A stretch of DNA of 64,000 bases from Aeromicrobium sp. 9AM (GCF_902506105.1 NZ_LR733304.1:1907458-1971457); one strand, 5' to 3'; shown: positions 17,306-27,633, numbered from the stretch's first letter. Made by a program: numbers and translations. Notes: generated by a model not told the origin, from the letters alone.

Positions 17306-18451
17306 TCAGAATCCGAGGTCGCGGCCGATGAGCTCTTTCATGATCTCGTTGGATCCGGCCCAGATCTTGCTGACGCGGGCGTCCCGCCATGCGCGAGCGA
17401 CCCGGTACTCGTTCATGAATCCGTAGCCGCCGTGCAGCTGGACGCAGTGGTCCAGCACGTCGTTCTGGATCTCCGACGACCACCACTTGGCCTTGGCCGC
17501 GTCGATCGCGCTCGCCTCGCCGTTGGTGTGCGCGAGCACGGCCTGGTCGACGTACGCCTCGGCGACCTCGATCTTGGTCACGAGCTCGGCGAGCAGGAAC
17601 TTGTTGTGCTGGAGGCTCCCGATCGGCTGCTTGAACGCGACGCGGTCATGGGCGTACTGGATCGTCTCGGCGAGGATCTGCTTGGCGTGCGCGACGTTGG
17701 ACACCGCGCAGCTGAGGCGTTCCTGCGGCAGCCGCTCCATCATGTAGATGAACCCGCGGTCCACCTCACCGATGATGCGGTCGTCGCCGACCCGGACGTT
17801 CTCGAAGAACAGCTCGGACGTGTCGGCCTCGCTCTGCCCGACCTTGTCGAGCTTGCGACCCCGGCTGAAGCCCTCGTCGGTCGCCTCGAGGCCGAACAGG
17901 GTGATGCCCTTGGCGCCCTTCTCCGGCGACGTACGCACGGCCGTCAGGACCAGGTCGGCGGAGTAGCCGTTGGTGATGAAGGTCTTGGACCCTTTGATGA
18001 CCCATTCGTCGCCGTCGCGGACCGCCGTGGTCTTGAGCGCGGCCAGGTCCGAGCCGCCACCGGGCTCGGTCATGCCGATCGCCGTGACGATCTCGCCGGT
18101 CGCGCAGCCGGGCAGCCAGCGCTGCTTCTGCTCGTCGGTGCCGAGATCGACGAGGTAGGGCACCGCGATGTCGGAGTGGATCGCAGCGCAGGAAGCGAGG
18201 GCCGCATTGAGCTTGCTGAGCTCCTCGGCCCAGATCGCGTTGAACCGGAAGTCGCCCGCCTCGGCCCCGCCGAACGCCTCGGGGATCTCGAGCGCCAGGA
18301 AGCCCTCGGCACCCGCTGCGAGCCAGAAGTCCCGCGGAAGCGCCTTGTCCTCGAGGTAGGTCTCGAGGTTGGGAGTCACGTGCTTGGCCAGGAAGGCCGC
18401 ACAGGAGTCCCGAAATGCTTCGTGGTCTTCGTCGTAGATCGCTCGCCGCAC
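17306..18451 (-). CDS. acyl-CoA dehydrogenase, LCAD/IVD-type active site
   Basis: 381 aa from GTG 18451 with GAAGG upstream. A longer frame back to 18514 would swallow the operator at 18496-18511, so I reject it. Flavin and substrate motifs are TEPGGGSD, KTFITNG and LHGGYGFMNEY. At the place where MCAD has its catalytic Glu (YEGT) this protein reads WAGS. Instead Glu244 in LPQERL sits where long-chain and isovaleryl-CoA dehydrogenases place their base. It catalyses the first step of acyl-CoA beta-oxidation. Divergent from the TetR gene, it shares that gene's operator. Confidence 0.93.
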   Translation of the reverse strand: MRRAIYDEDHEAFRDSCAAFLAKHVTPNLETYLEDKALPRDFWLAAGAEGFLALEIPEAFGGAEAGDFRFNAIWAEELSKLNAALASCAAIHSDIAVPYLVDLGTDEQKQRWLPGCATGEIVTAIGMTEPGGGSDLAALKTTAVRDGDEWVIKGSKTFITNGYSADLVLTAVRTSPEKGAKGITLFGLEATDEGFSRGRKLDKVGQSEADTSELFFENVRVGDDRIIGEVDRGFIYMMERLPQERLSCAVSNVAHAKQILAETIQYAHDRVAFKQPIGSLQHNKFLLAELVTKIEVAEAYVDQAVLAHTNGEASAIDAAKAKWWSSEIQNDVLDHCVQLHGGYGFMNEYRVARAWRDARVSKIWAGSNEIMKELIGRDLGF

Positions 18452-18495
18452 TGCGCTGCCTTCGTGGTCAGGAGAACTCGGAACAGGTACACGCC

Positions 18496-18511
18496 CTAAG
18501 CGCTTGCTTAG
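18496..18511. promoter_or_regulatory. 16-bp operator CTAAGCGCTTGCTTAG in the divergent acyl-CoA dehydrogenase / tetR promoter
   Basis: This is the exact reverse complement of the element at 508-523. It sits 45 bp from both flanking starts (18451 leftward, 18556 rightward), an ideal place for autoregulation and control of the divergent beta-oxidation operon. A further GCTTGC...GCAAGC inverted repeat (18502-18520) overlaps it. Confidence 0.65.
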
Positions 18512-18555
18512 CATGCAAGCACTCCGTCATGCTGTCAACCGAAGAAGGGGTGGAC

Positions 18556-19137
18556 ATGACGACGATCACGGCACGTGAGCGGCTGATCAACGCTGCGATC
18601 GAGGCCTTCGCCGAGAAGGGCTTCGCAGGTACGACCACGCGCGACATCGCGTCTCGTGCAGGGATGAGCCCGGCGGCGGTCTACGTCCACCACGACTCCA
18701 AGGAGAGCCTGCTCTTCACCGTGAGCATCGAGGGGCATCGCAGCGCTCTGGAGGTCATCACCAGCGCCGCGGCGTCGAGCGCCGACCCCATCGAGCGCCT
18801 GCGGACGATGGTCTACGACTTCAGCCTCTGGCATGCCGACAACAGCAGGGTCGGACGGATCGTGCAGTACGAGTACCACGCGCTGACCGACGAGCACCGC
18901 GCCGAGGTCGCGACCTATCGGCGCAGCATCGAGAAGACGATGCAGGACGCCCTGGCCGACGGTGTCGGCCAGGGCGTCCTGGATGTCGATGACATTCCCG
19001 GGACAGCGTTCTCGCTGCTGTCGCTGGGTGTCGATCTGGTGCGCTGGTTCGAGCCTGGCGGGTCACGCTCCGGCCACGAGCTGGCCGGCCTGCATGCCAA
19101 GCTGGCGGTCAGGATGACCCTTCGGACTCAGTCCTAG
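18556..19137 (+). CDS. TetR-family regulator of the beta-oxidation operon
   Basis: 193 aa from ATG 18556, six bases after AAGGGG. The HTH is at residues 20-50 (GTTTRDIASRAGMSPAAVYVHH). The C-terminal domain matches the KstR2/FadR-like class that senses acyl-CoAs. It is divergent from the acyl-CoA dehydrogenase and probably binds the 16-bp site between them and the copy at 508. Ligand release by an acyl-CoA is the family's usual mechanism. I infer it here from the gene neighbourhood only. Confidence 0.87.
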   Translation: MTTITARERLINAAIEAFAEKGFAGTTTRDIASRAGMSPAAVYVHHDSKESLLFTVSIEGHRSALEVITSAAASSADPIERLRTMVYDFSLWHADNSRVGRIVQYEYHALTDEHRAEVATYRRSIEKTMQDALADGVGQGVLDVDDIPGTAFSLLSLGVDLVRWFEPGGSRSGHELAGLHAKLAVRMTLRTQS

Positions 19138-19147
19138 CGAGCTGGAC

Positions 19148-19693
19148 TCAGGCCTGGAGGACGGCCTCGGCCACGATGTTGAGCTTGATCTTGTCGCCGA
19201 TCATGACCTTGTCACCCTGGACCGGGATGTTGAAGTCGATGCCGAACTCCTTGCGGCTGATCTCGCCCTTGGCCTCGATGCCCACACGGGTGCCGCCCCA
19301 CGGGTCGCTGCCCTCACCGAGGAACTCGACCTCGAGCTCGACAGGCTTGGTGACACCCTTGATCGTCAGGTCGCCGGTGAGGACGAACTCGTCGTCGCTC
19401 TCCTGCTTGATGCTCGTGCTCTTGAACGTCATGGACGGGTAGCTGTCGACCTCGAAGAAGTCGGCCGAGCGCAGGTGGGCGTCCCGGTCGGCGGTGCCGG
19501 TGTTGATCGAGTTGAGGTCGACCGACACCTCCACCGTCGATGCGCCGAGATCCTCGGCGGAGACGATCGTGCCCTCGAACGTGTCGAACTTGCCGCGGAC
19601 CTTGCTCATCAGGTGACGGACGGTGAAGCCGATCTCGGTGTGCGTGGGGTCGAGCTTCCAGGTGCCGGTCGTGACTGCAGCTGTGGTGGTCAT
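19148..19693 (-). CDS. YceI-family polyisoprenoid-binding-like protein
   Basis: 181 aa, ATG 19693. It has the YceI pattern: TWKLDPTHTEIGFTVRHLMSKVRGKF, DRDAHLRSADFFEVDSYP and LTIKGVTKPV, forming the lipocalin-like barrel that binds isoprenoid lipids. Unlike the E. coli protein it has no signal peptide, so it should be cytoplasmic. The promoter is shared with the divergent MarR gene and carries two TTGA-N4-TCAA repeats. Confidence 0.9.
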   Translation of the reverse strand: MTTTAAVTTGTWKLDPTHTEIGFTVRHLMSKVRGKFDTFEGTIVSAEDLGASTVEVSVDLNSINTGTADRDAHLRSADFFEVDSYPSMTFKSTSIKQESDDEFVLTGDLTIKGVTKPVELEVEFLGEGSDPWGGTRVGIEAKGEISRKEFGIDFNIPVQGDKVMIGDKIKLNIVAEAVLQA

Positions 19694-19715
19694 GAGTTCT
19701 CCTCAGAAGTATGTA

Positions 19716-19763
19716 GTTGATCCTTCAACAAAAATAACTCTACCACGCGATTGAAAATTCAAT
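19716..19763. promoter_or_regulatory. two TTGA-N4-TCAA operators between yceI and marR
   Basis: GTTGA-TCCT-TCAAC lies at 19716-19729 and ATTGA-AAAT-TCAAT at 19750-19763, centred 34 bp apart in the 100-bp divergent promoter. Form and position suit a dimeric MarR repressor that controls both genes. Confidence 0.6.
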
Positions 19764-19792
19764 CAACCGTCTCACGGAGTAGGATAGGTCAC

Positions 19793-20266
19793 ATGGAGAC
19801 GACGACCGCCACCCCGTGGCTCAGTGCCGAGCAGCAGCGCGTCTGGCGCTCGTTCCTCGGCGGCACGACCGTCTTGATGGACCGGCTCGACCGCGACCTG
19901 CGCGCCGCGCACGGCCTGTCGATGCCCGAGTACGAGATCCTCGTGCGCCTGTCCGAGGCGCCCGGCCGCTCGATCCGCATGGCCGAGCTCGCCGACGCCG
20001 TCGCCCACTCGCGCAGCAGGGTGACCCACACGATCGCCCGGCTCGAGCGCGAGAACATCGTCGTGCGCGGGCAGTGCTCGGAGGACGGTCGCGGCGTCTC
20101 CGCCGTGCTGACCGATCACGGCTTCAGCGTCCTCGAGGCGGCCGCGCACACCCACGTGCAGGGCGTGCACGACTACCTGATCCAGAACGCCGACGCGGCG
20201 GACTTCGTCGCGATGGGCCGCATCATGCAGAACGTCGTCGAGGACCTGCACGGCAAGAACTTCTGA
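19793..20266 (+). CDS. MarR-family transcriptional regulator
   Basis: 157 aa from ATG 19793. The winged helix covers roughly residues 45-115: MAELADAVAHSRSRVTHTIARLE is the recognition region and ENIVVRGQCSEDGRG the wing. It is divergent from yceI, and the TTGA-N4-TCAA repeats sit between them. In other actinobacteria YceI genes are often paired with MarR regulators that respond to redox or phenolic stress. The signal here is unknown. Confidence 0.9.
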   Translation: METTTATPWLSAEQQRVWRSFLGGTTVLMDRLDRDLRAAHGLSMPEYEILVRLSEAPGRSIRMAELADAVAHSRSRVTHTIARLERENIVVRGQCSEDGRGVSAVLTDHGFSVLEAAAHTHVQGVHDYLIQNADAADFVAMGRIMQNVVEDLHGKNF

Positions 20267-20283
20267 GTCTCGGCAGAACGCGT

Positions 20284-20327
20284 TCCTTGAGCTTGTCGAA
20301 AGGACGTCCTTTCGACAAGCTCAAGGA
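20284..20327. terminator. 44-bp perfect palindrome, bidirectional terminator
   Basis: Two perfect 21-base arms with a 2-base centre lie between the convergent marR (stop 20266) and ettA (stop 20337). The arm contains TTGAGCTTGTCGAAA, a word that recurs in actinobacterial intergenic palindromes and in part at 62742-62752. It can be both a terminator and a member of a REP-like family. Confidence 0.8.
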
Positions 20328-20336
20328 CCGAAGGCT

Positions 20337-22019
<1,683 letters not shown>

Positions 22020-22062
22020 ATGCCCCAGCCTAACGAGCCGGGCCCACTGCAGACGAATCGGA

Positions 22063-22509
22063 TCACGCTGCGGGAACCTCGACCGACTCACCCTCGAGCT
22101 CGGCAAGGGCGGCGACCGTGTCGTCACTCTTCGCCGCCGCGGCTGGCTGGCGGTCGACGCGCTGCAGCTTGGTCACGCCCCACGTCAGGTCGTGCCCGAT
22201 CAGGTTGGCCTCGAGGACCGTGCTCTCACGCGGCTGGCCGTCCTGTGCGGTCCACTTCTCCGTGCGGACCTTGCCGATCACGACGACCGGGTCGCCGACC
22301 TCGAGCGACTCGGCCGCGTTCTGGGCGAGGTTGCGCCACGCCTTGACCGAGATCCAGATCGTCTCGAGGTCGCGCCAGGTGCGCGTTGCCTGGTCGAACC
22401 AGCTCGGCGTGGACGCGACCCGGAACAGCACCCACGGGACGCTGCCCTCGCGGAGCTCGACCTTGGTGCCGACCCGGCCGTGGAACGTCATGGTGTTGTC
22501 GTTGGACAT
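22063..22509 (-). CDS. single-stranded DNA-binding protein, short paralogue
   Basis: 148 aa, ATG 22509. The OB fold is recognisable (MTFHGRVGTKVEL, WFDQATRTWRDLETIWISVKAW, GDPVVVIGKV). The conserved acidic tip DDDIPF of the replicative SSB is absent, and the C-terminus ends EGESVEVPAA. It is therefore probably the second, SsbB-type protein of actinobacteria. It would bind ssDNA but not recruit partners through the usual tail. It stands alone between ettA and the GTPase genes. Confidence 0.88.
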   Translation of the reverse strand: MSNDNTMTFHGRVGTKVELREGSVPWVLFRVASTPSWFDQATRTWRDLETIWISVKAWRNLAQNAAESLEVGDPVVVIGKVRTEKWTAQDGQPRESTVLEANLIGHDLTWGVTKLQRVDRQPAAAAKSDDTVAALAELEGESVEVPAA

Positions 22510-22624
22510 GGATGACTCCTTCGCAGTTGAGGAGCTCCAGACTTGCGAGCCGCTTCAGACCGCAACAGCACCCGCAGCGACGGCTGTGGAGACGCGCCAG
22601 GCGGCAGCCACCTGTGGAGAGAGG

Positions 22625-24274
22625 TCAGGACAGGGCGTCGAGGATGCCTGAGCGGTACTTCGCGTAGGCGTCGAGCTCGGCCTGGATCGGCGCGATGACC
22701 CGCTCGGTGGTCACCCGGTCGATCGCCTCGCGCAGCTGGCGGTCGGCCCGCTTGGCCTTGCGCCGGCCACCGATGCGTGACGCCAGGCTCGACACCGCGG
22801 CGAGCACGAGCCCCGCGACGAGGGAACCGCCGGCCACGACCGCGGCCATCGGGACTCCGCCGACCTTGCCCAGGTCGGGCAGGTCGAACGAGGCGAGCTG
22901 CTGGATCCCTTGGGCGGCGAGCCAACCGAGCCCGCCCACCATCGCCAGGAACAGCAGGAGCTGGACGCCCTGGACCAGGCGCCACCAGATCGCCGGACGG
23001 GCCACGCCGAGACTGGTCTCGTGGATGGCCCGGTCGAGCGCGTCGATGATGTCGTCACCGGGCGGGTTGGAGGCATCGCGGACGGCGTCGCGCCACGGCC
23101 GCTCCAGCCCGACCGAGGCCTTCTCGGCCGCGTCGCGGATCGCGAGCTCGGCGTTGGCGCGCTGCACGTTGCCGGTCTCGGGGACGGCCGCACGGGCCAG
23201 CGCCGACATCGACAGGTCATCGCCGAGTCCCAGCTCCTTGAGCGGGTCCTTGCGGAACCGGCCGAGCCACCGGGCGACCGGCCAGCCGGTGCGCTGGGCT
23301 GCACGCCGACGGGTCGACGTCGACACGGCATCCACGATGTGCGGGACGCCGGCGCACTCGACGAGCGCCTCGTCAAGGGCCTGTCGGTCGGCCGGCGCCA
23401 GGCCCGGGGTCTCGCTGGACCCGCCGACCTGGGCGATGACGCCGGCCGCAGCCGAGATGTCGGAGGACAGCCGGGACTTGGCCGACGACTTGGCCCGGAT
23501 GCGGGTCGCCATCTCGCGCTTGAGGTCCTCGATGCCGTCGCCGCGGGTCGCCGAGACGCCGATGACCGAGACGTCGGGCAGGCCCTCGTCGGTGAGGATG
23601 CGCTTGACGTCGGTCAGCGCCCGCTCGCGCTGCTCGAACGGGATGCGGTCGATCTGGTTGAGCACGACCAGCGTGACATCCGCGTAGGACGCCATGGGCC
23701 GGATGTAGCGGTCGTGGATCGCCGCGTCGGCGTACTTCTGCGGATCCAGGACCCACACGAGCAGGTCGGCGTACTTGATCAGCCGATCCATCTCGAGGTG
23801 GTGCGAGACCTCGGTCGAGTCGTGGTCGGGCAGGTCCAGCAGCACCAGGCCGTCGAGCTTGGTGTCCTCGGCCGAGTGGTCGAGCATGCTCATGCGGGAC
23901 ACCTGGTGCCGCGGCGGGATGCCCATCCACTCCAGCAGCCCCTGGGCGCCGTCAGGACCCCACGCGCACGCCAGGGCCCACGACGTCGTCGGTCGGCGTA
24001 CGCCGACGCCGGCGAGCTCGAGGTCGGTCAGCGAGTTGAACAGCGACGACTTGCCCGAACCGGTGGCACCGGCGAGCGCGACGATCGTGTGGTCGCCCGA
24101 CAGGGTGAGCCGTTCGGCGGCCCGGCCCGACAGCATCTCGGCGGGGGCGAGGATCTCCGGATCGATGCGCCCGCGGCTCGCCTCGACCGCCTTGGTCAGG
24201 CCGTCGAGCCGTTTGGCGACATCGTTTCGACCACCGCCGAACACTGCTTCGGCGGTGTCGCTCGGCGCGGTCAT
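22625..24274 (-). CDS. membrane-associated GTPase, partner of the dynamin-like gene
   Basis: 549 aa, ATG 24274. GTPase motifs are P-loop GATGSGKSS, G3 DLPDHDS and G4 NQID. Two C-terminal hydrophobic stretches (near LLLFLAMVGGLGWLAAQ and AAVVAGGSLVAGLVLAAV) should anchor it in the membrane. Its start overlaps the stop of the upstream gene by four bases. The pairing resembles actinobacterial dynamin-like modules such as DynA/DynB of Streptomyces, which act at division septa. Assigning that exact role here is inference. Confidence 0.8.
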   Translation of the reverse strand: MTAPSDTAEAVFGGGRNDVAKRLDGLTKAVEASRGRIDPEILAPAEMLSGRAAERLTLSGDHTIVALAGATGSGKSSLFNSLTDLELAGVGVRRPTTSWALACAWGPDGAQGLLEWMGIPPRHQVSRMSMLDHSAEDTKLDGLVLLDLPDHDSTEVSHHLEMDRLIKYADLLVWVLDPQKYADAAIHDRYIRPMASYADVTLVVLNQIDRIPFEQRERALTDVKRILTDEGLPDVSVIGVSATRGDGIEDLKREMATRIRAKSSAKSRLSSDISAAAGVIAQVGGSSETPGLAPADRQALDEALVECAGVPHIVDAVSTSTRRRAAQRTGWPVARWLGRFRKDPLKELGLGDDLSMSALARAAVPETGNVQRANAELAIRDAAEKASVGLERPWRDAVRDASNPPGDDIIDALDRAIHETSLGVARPAIWWRLVQGVQLLLFLAMVGGLGWLAAQGIQQLASFDLPDLGKVGGVPMAAVVAGGSLVAGLVLAAVSSLASRIGGRRKAKRADRQLREAIDRVTTERVIAPIQAELDAYAKYRSGILDALS

Positions 24275-25986
24275 GACGTCGTTTCTCCGTTCAGGAAGTC
24301 GGCATGTCGAGCGTATTCGGCCTGACGTGCAGATTCGCGGAGGACCGCCTGGTGAGCCTTGACGGTGTCGGGAGACTCGACGAGGTCGAGGAAGCGCTGC
24401 ATCTCACCCTCGAACAGCGCGGCGACGCGTGACTCGAGGTCGGCCTGGGCGCGCGCGGAGAGGGACTCGACCGCTTCCTCGCCGAAGATCGCGTCGAGGA
24501 GCTTGTGGCCGAGCGCAGCTGTGCCGCCGGCCTCCTTGCCCTCGCCGTTGCGCGAGAACATCACGATCATCAGCGCGACACCGATGCCGTTGACGCCGAA
24601 CGCGAGGAAGCGCGCCGTCATGCGTTTGTCGGCGCCCTCGATGCGTACGAGCTCGAGCACGGCCTGGCGCCAGTCGTGCACCATGCGCTGCGCGCGGACG
24701 CGGAAGTCGCGGGACGCGCGCTCGATGCCTCGGTTGGCGTCGAGCAACGTGCGACCGGCCGGGTTGTCGGCCCACGCGCGGGACGCCACCTCGGCGGCGG
24801 CCTCGGCGTGCTCGACCAGGAGCATCTGGACACCGTTCTCGATCGCCTCGACGACCTCGGTGGAGCGCGTACGTTTGCCCGTGACGCCGTCGACGAAGCG
24901 GTCACGGATGCGGGTGACCTTCTCCTCGACGGAGCGGAGCAGCTCGCCGGTGCCGACGAACTCCTGCCAGCGCGCCAGCACCTCGCCCTTGAGCACCGTG
25001 CCGTCGGTGACCTGCACCGCGAACGTGTCGAGCGCCTTGCGGTAGATCGTGTCGATGTCGCCGTGCAGGACCTCTGCCGCCGCGATCTGGGCGTCCATCG
25101 CGTCGGCGACGTCGTGGGTGCGCAGCACCACGTGGCGGACGGCGCCGTCGAGCGTACGAGCCATGACCATCTTGCGGGCAGCGGGATCGGCGGCGAGCTC
25201 GTGCAGCCAGCCGACGATCGGCGAGACCGCGTCGCGCGGCAGAAGGCCATCGGCATCGACGCCGGACTCCGGCACGGTGAACAGTGGTGAGTCGGACAAC
25301 CCGCGCGAGGTCATCATGCGGGCGAGGTGTCCGCGGACCTCGACCACGGCTTCTGCGGTCGTCCGGTCGAGGACGACGGCCACCGAGGTGCTGCGTTCGG
25401 CCGCCTGACGGAGGTAGTCCCACGGCACCTGGTCGGCATAGCGAGCCGCCGAGGTGACGAACAGCCACAGGTCGGCGGCGGCGAGGAGCTGCGCGGCGAG
25501 CTCGCGGTTGCCCCGGTCGATCGAGTCGACGTCGGGCGCGTCGAGGATCGCCAGGCCACGCGGGATCTTGTCGGACGTCGCGAGCCGCAAGGCGTACGTG
25601 TCGTTGGTCGGCACGTCGGTGCGAGGCAGGTCGGGCAGGATGCGATCGGGCAGGAACCACTCCGCGTCCGCGGGGTTGTGCACCAGCACGGGCGATCGGG
25701 TCGTGGGTCGCAGGACGCCGGACTCGGTGACCCGCTCCCCCACCAACGAGTTGACCAGGGTCGACTTGCCGGCACCTGTCGACCCGCCGACGACGGCGAG
25801 CAGCGGGGCATCCAGCTGGACGAGCCGCGGCAGGATGTAGTCGGAGAGCTGGTCGGCCACCTTGGACTGCGTCTCGCGGGCGGTGTCGACACCCTCGACC
25901 TCGAGTCGCAACGTCAGGTCGCGAACGCTGGTCAGCAGCTTGCTCATCGCGCCAACGAGCTCGGCCGAAGCGTGTTCGCTGGCCAC
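24271..25986 (-). CDS. dynamin-like GTPase
   Basis: 571 aa from GTG 25986, with AGGAG seven bases upstream. P-loop GGSTGAGKSTLVNSLVG is near residue 65, LDAPDVDS serves as G3 and LDRTTAE as a G4-like element. A hydrophobic segment (FLAFGVNGIGVALMIVMF) lies in the C-terminal half and is flanked by long helical regions. This is the layout of bacterial dynamin-like proteins that remodel membranes. It is the first gene of a two-gene operon with the GTPase downstream. Confidence 0.8.
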   Translation of the reverse strand: MASEHASAELVGAMSKLLTSVRDLTLRLEVEGVDTARETQSKVADQLSDYILPRLVQLDAPLLAVVGGSTGAGKSTLVNSLVGERVTESGVLRPTTRSPVLVHNPADAEWFLPDRILPDLPRTDVPTNDTYALRLATSDKIPRGLAILDAPDVDSIDRGNRELAAQLLAAADLWLFVTSAARYADQVPWDYLRQAAERSTSVAVVLDRTTAEAVVEVRGHLARMMTSRGLSDSPLFTVPESGVDADGLLPRDAVSPIVGWLHELAADPAARKMVMARTLDGAVRHVVLRTHDVADAMDAQIAAAEVLHGDIDTIYRKALDTFAVQVTDGTVLKGEVLARWQEFVGTGELLRSVEEKVTRIRDRFVDGVTGKRTRSTEVVEAIENGVQMLLVEHAEAAAEVASRAWADNPAGRTLLDANRGIERASRDFRVRAQRMVHDWRQAVLELVRIEGADKRMTARFLAFGVNGIGVALMIVMFSRNGEGKEAGGTAALGHKLLDAIFGEEAVESLSARAQADLESRVAALFEGEMQRFLDLVESPDTVKAHQAVLRESARQAEYARHADFLNGETTS

Positions 25987-26088
25987 TGGTTGCTCCTCTC
26001 GTTGACGATGATCTGCGCGAATGCGGGTCTGTGCACAGATTAGTGGACGAGGGGGCACTTCGCCGCCACGCCTCGTGCTACTGGGGGG

Positions 26089-27270
26089 TCAGGAGTGACG
26101 AGCCGTGGTTTGCAGTGCCGGCGGGAATCGCAACATCGGCCGCAGCTCGTACATCGCGTCGAGCAGGGCATACGTACGTTCGACGCCTCGCGGGATGGTG
26201 CGACCGCTCATCAGGCCGTCGTGCAGGAACGCCATCTCGGTCGCGAGCCGCTGGTATCGGGTGACGACCTGCGCGGCGACCTTGCCGCCATGGTCCTTGG
26301 CGTAGCGCCGGGCGGCCTTGCGGTAGCCGAAGCGCGACAGGTAGGGGATCTCGGCCGGATGGATCCACCCGCGCTGCGCGACGTAGGACAGCGAACGCTC
26401 GAGGATGCGGACCTGGCGGCTGCGGACGATGATCGCCAGCACGGTCAGGCCGGCCAGGACGACGGCGAGGGCGAGGTAGGCCAGGAAGAACCCGGCACCG
26501 CCGCCATAGCTCAGCGAGCCGTTCCACAGCCCGTGCAGACCGGCGCTGACGAGCAGGCCGGCGGAGCAGATCAGGACCTTGACGGTCTTGGACCTGCGCG
26601 CCGCGGCGAGGCCGATGGCGATCCCGAACGCCGAGGTGAACAGCGGGTGGGCGAACGGGCTGAACAGGCCGCGCACCACGAACGTCGTCGTGACGCCCTC
26701 CGCCCCGGCGACCTGGATGTCGGGCGAGCCGAGGTAGCTGCTGGCGTAGTAGCCGATGTTCTCGACGAACGCGAAGCCGATGCCGACGATGCCGGCGTAG
26801 ATCAGGCCGTCGAGGAAGCCGTCGATGACCCGACGGGCGCGCAGGAACGTCAGGATCAGGAACAGGCACTTGGCCGGCTCCTCGACCAGCGGTGCCACGA
26901 ACGACGCCGCCTGCTTGTCGCTGAGGTCCCAGGTCTTCTGGATCCAGATCTCCAGCACGAGGGCGATCGCCACGGCGACGACGCCACCCCAGACGAATCC
27001 GGCGAACTTGTAGCGACGGGGCTCGGGCTCGTAGCGGTCGAGCCACCAGTAGACGAACCACAGCAGTGGGAGCGGGATGATCGCGAACAGGATCGAGAGT
27101 CCGGATCCGGCGGCGTCGCCAGCACTCAGGGCGATCACGACGGCGCCCACGACCCCGGCGACCGCGATGAGGATGAACAGCACGATCAGTGCCGTGCGAC
27201 CCTTCTGCCGGATCGCCTCGCGGTACTTGGGGAGCACGGGCGGAATCGCGGCGGTGGTCGCTTCTGTCAC
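26089..27270 (-). CDS. PrsW-family intramembrane glutamic/metallo-protease
   Basis: 393 aa from GTG 27270, with AGGA seven bases upstream (a TTG two codons earlier is less likely). About eight hydrophobic helices are visible. The family motifs are VEEPAKC (EExxK type), FVENIGYY, HPLFTSAFG and the final GLWNGSL. PrsW proteins cleave anti-sigma factors within the membrane. A cytoplasmic C-terminal tail of about 110 residues follows the last helix. No sigma/anti-sigma pair is encoded nearby, so the target is unknown. Confidence 0.88.
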   Translation of the reverse strand: MTEATTAAIPPVLPKYREAIRQKGRTALIVLFILIAVAGVVGAVVIALSAGDAAGSGLSILFAIIPLPLLWFVYWWLDRYEPEPRRYKFAGFVWGGVVAVAIALVLEIWIQKTWDLSDKQAASFVAPLVEEPAKCLFLILTFLRARRVIDGFLDGLIYAGIVGIGFAFVENIGYYASSYLGSPDIQVAGAEGVTTTFVVRGLFSPFAHPLFTSAFGIAIGLAAARRSKTVKVLICSAGLLVSAGLHGLWNGSLSYGGGAGFFLAYLALAVVLAGLTVLAIIVRSRQVRILERSLSYVAQRGWIHPAEIPYLSRFGYRKAARRYAKDHGGKVAAQVVTRYQRLATEMAFLHDGLMSGRTIPRGVERTYALLDAMYELRPMLRFPPALQTTARHS

Positions 27271-27363
27271 CCGCAAATCCTAGGGCATGGCGCGGGCCCG
27301 GCTGCGGGGTCCGCGTGCGGAGCGACCTGCGCGGATAGGCTTGGTGCGGGTTTCACGACCCGA

Positions 27364-27437
27364 GCGCCCGTAGCTCAGCCGGATAGAGCAAGAGCCTTCT
27401 AATCTCTAGGTCGCAGGTTCGAATCCTGCCGGGCGCG
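27364..27437 (+). tRNA. tRNA-Arg(TCT)
   Basis: 74 nt. The acceptor pair is GCGCCCG/CGGGCGC, the T arm GCAGG-TTCGAAT-CCTGC, and the anticodon loop CTTCTAA gives anticodon TCT. The anticodon stem has a C-T mismatch at the loop-closing pair (31/39). CCA is not encoded. The 3' end is copied twice in the repeat that follows. Confidence 0.93.
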
Positions 27438-27461
27438 CACACGAGACGCGAGAGGCGGTCG

Positions 27462-27633
27462 CGACTCCCGGCGTCCAGGATTCGGGGAGGAGGGCGCTCA
27501 GCGCCCGACGGAGTCCTGCCGGGCGCGCGTCACCTCACGTCGGCTCGGCTCCCGACTCCCGCCGTCCAGGATTCGGGGAGGAGGGCGCTCAGCGCCCGGC
27601 GGAGTCCTGCCGGGCGCGCGTCACCTCACGTCG
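27462..27633. repeat. tandem 81-bp repeat carrying copies of the tRNA-Arg 3' end
   Basis: Two copies (27462-27542 and 27553-27633) start 91 bp apart and differ at two positions by eye. Each contains the hairpin GGGCGC-TCA-GCGCCC and ends with GAGTCCTGCCGGGCGCGC (27511-27528 and 27602-27619). That word differs from the tRNA 3' end (27421-27438) at one base. The whole stretch 27438-27719 shows no gene. It may be relics of tRNA-targeted integration or duplicated terminators. Confidence 0.85.

Noticed and set aside
18415-18555. Upstream extension of the TetR gene to 18415 and of the acyl-CoA dehydrogenase gene to 18514
   Set aside because: Both extensions would run through the shared operator and each other's promoter; good ribosome binding sites precede 18556 and 18451.
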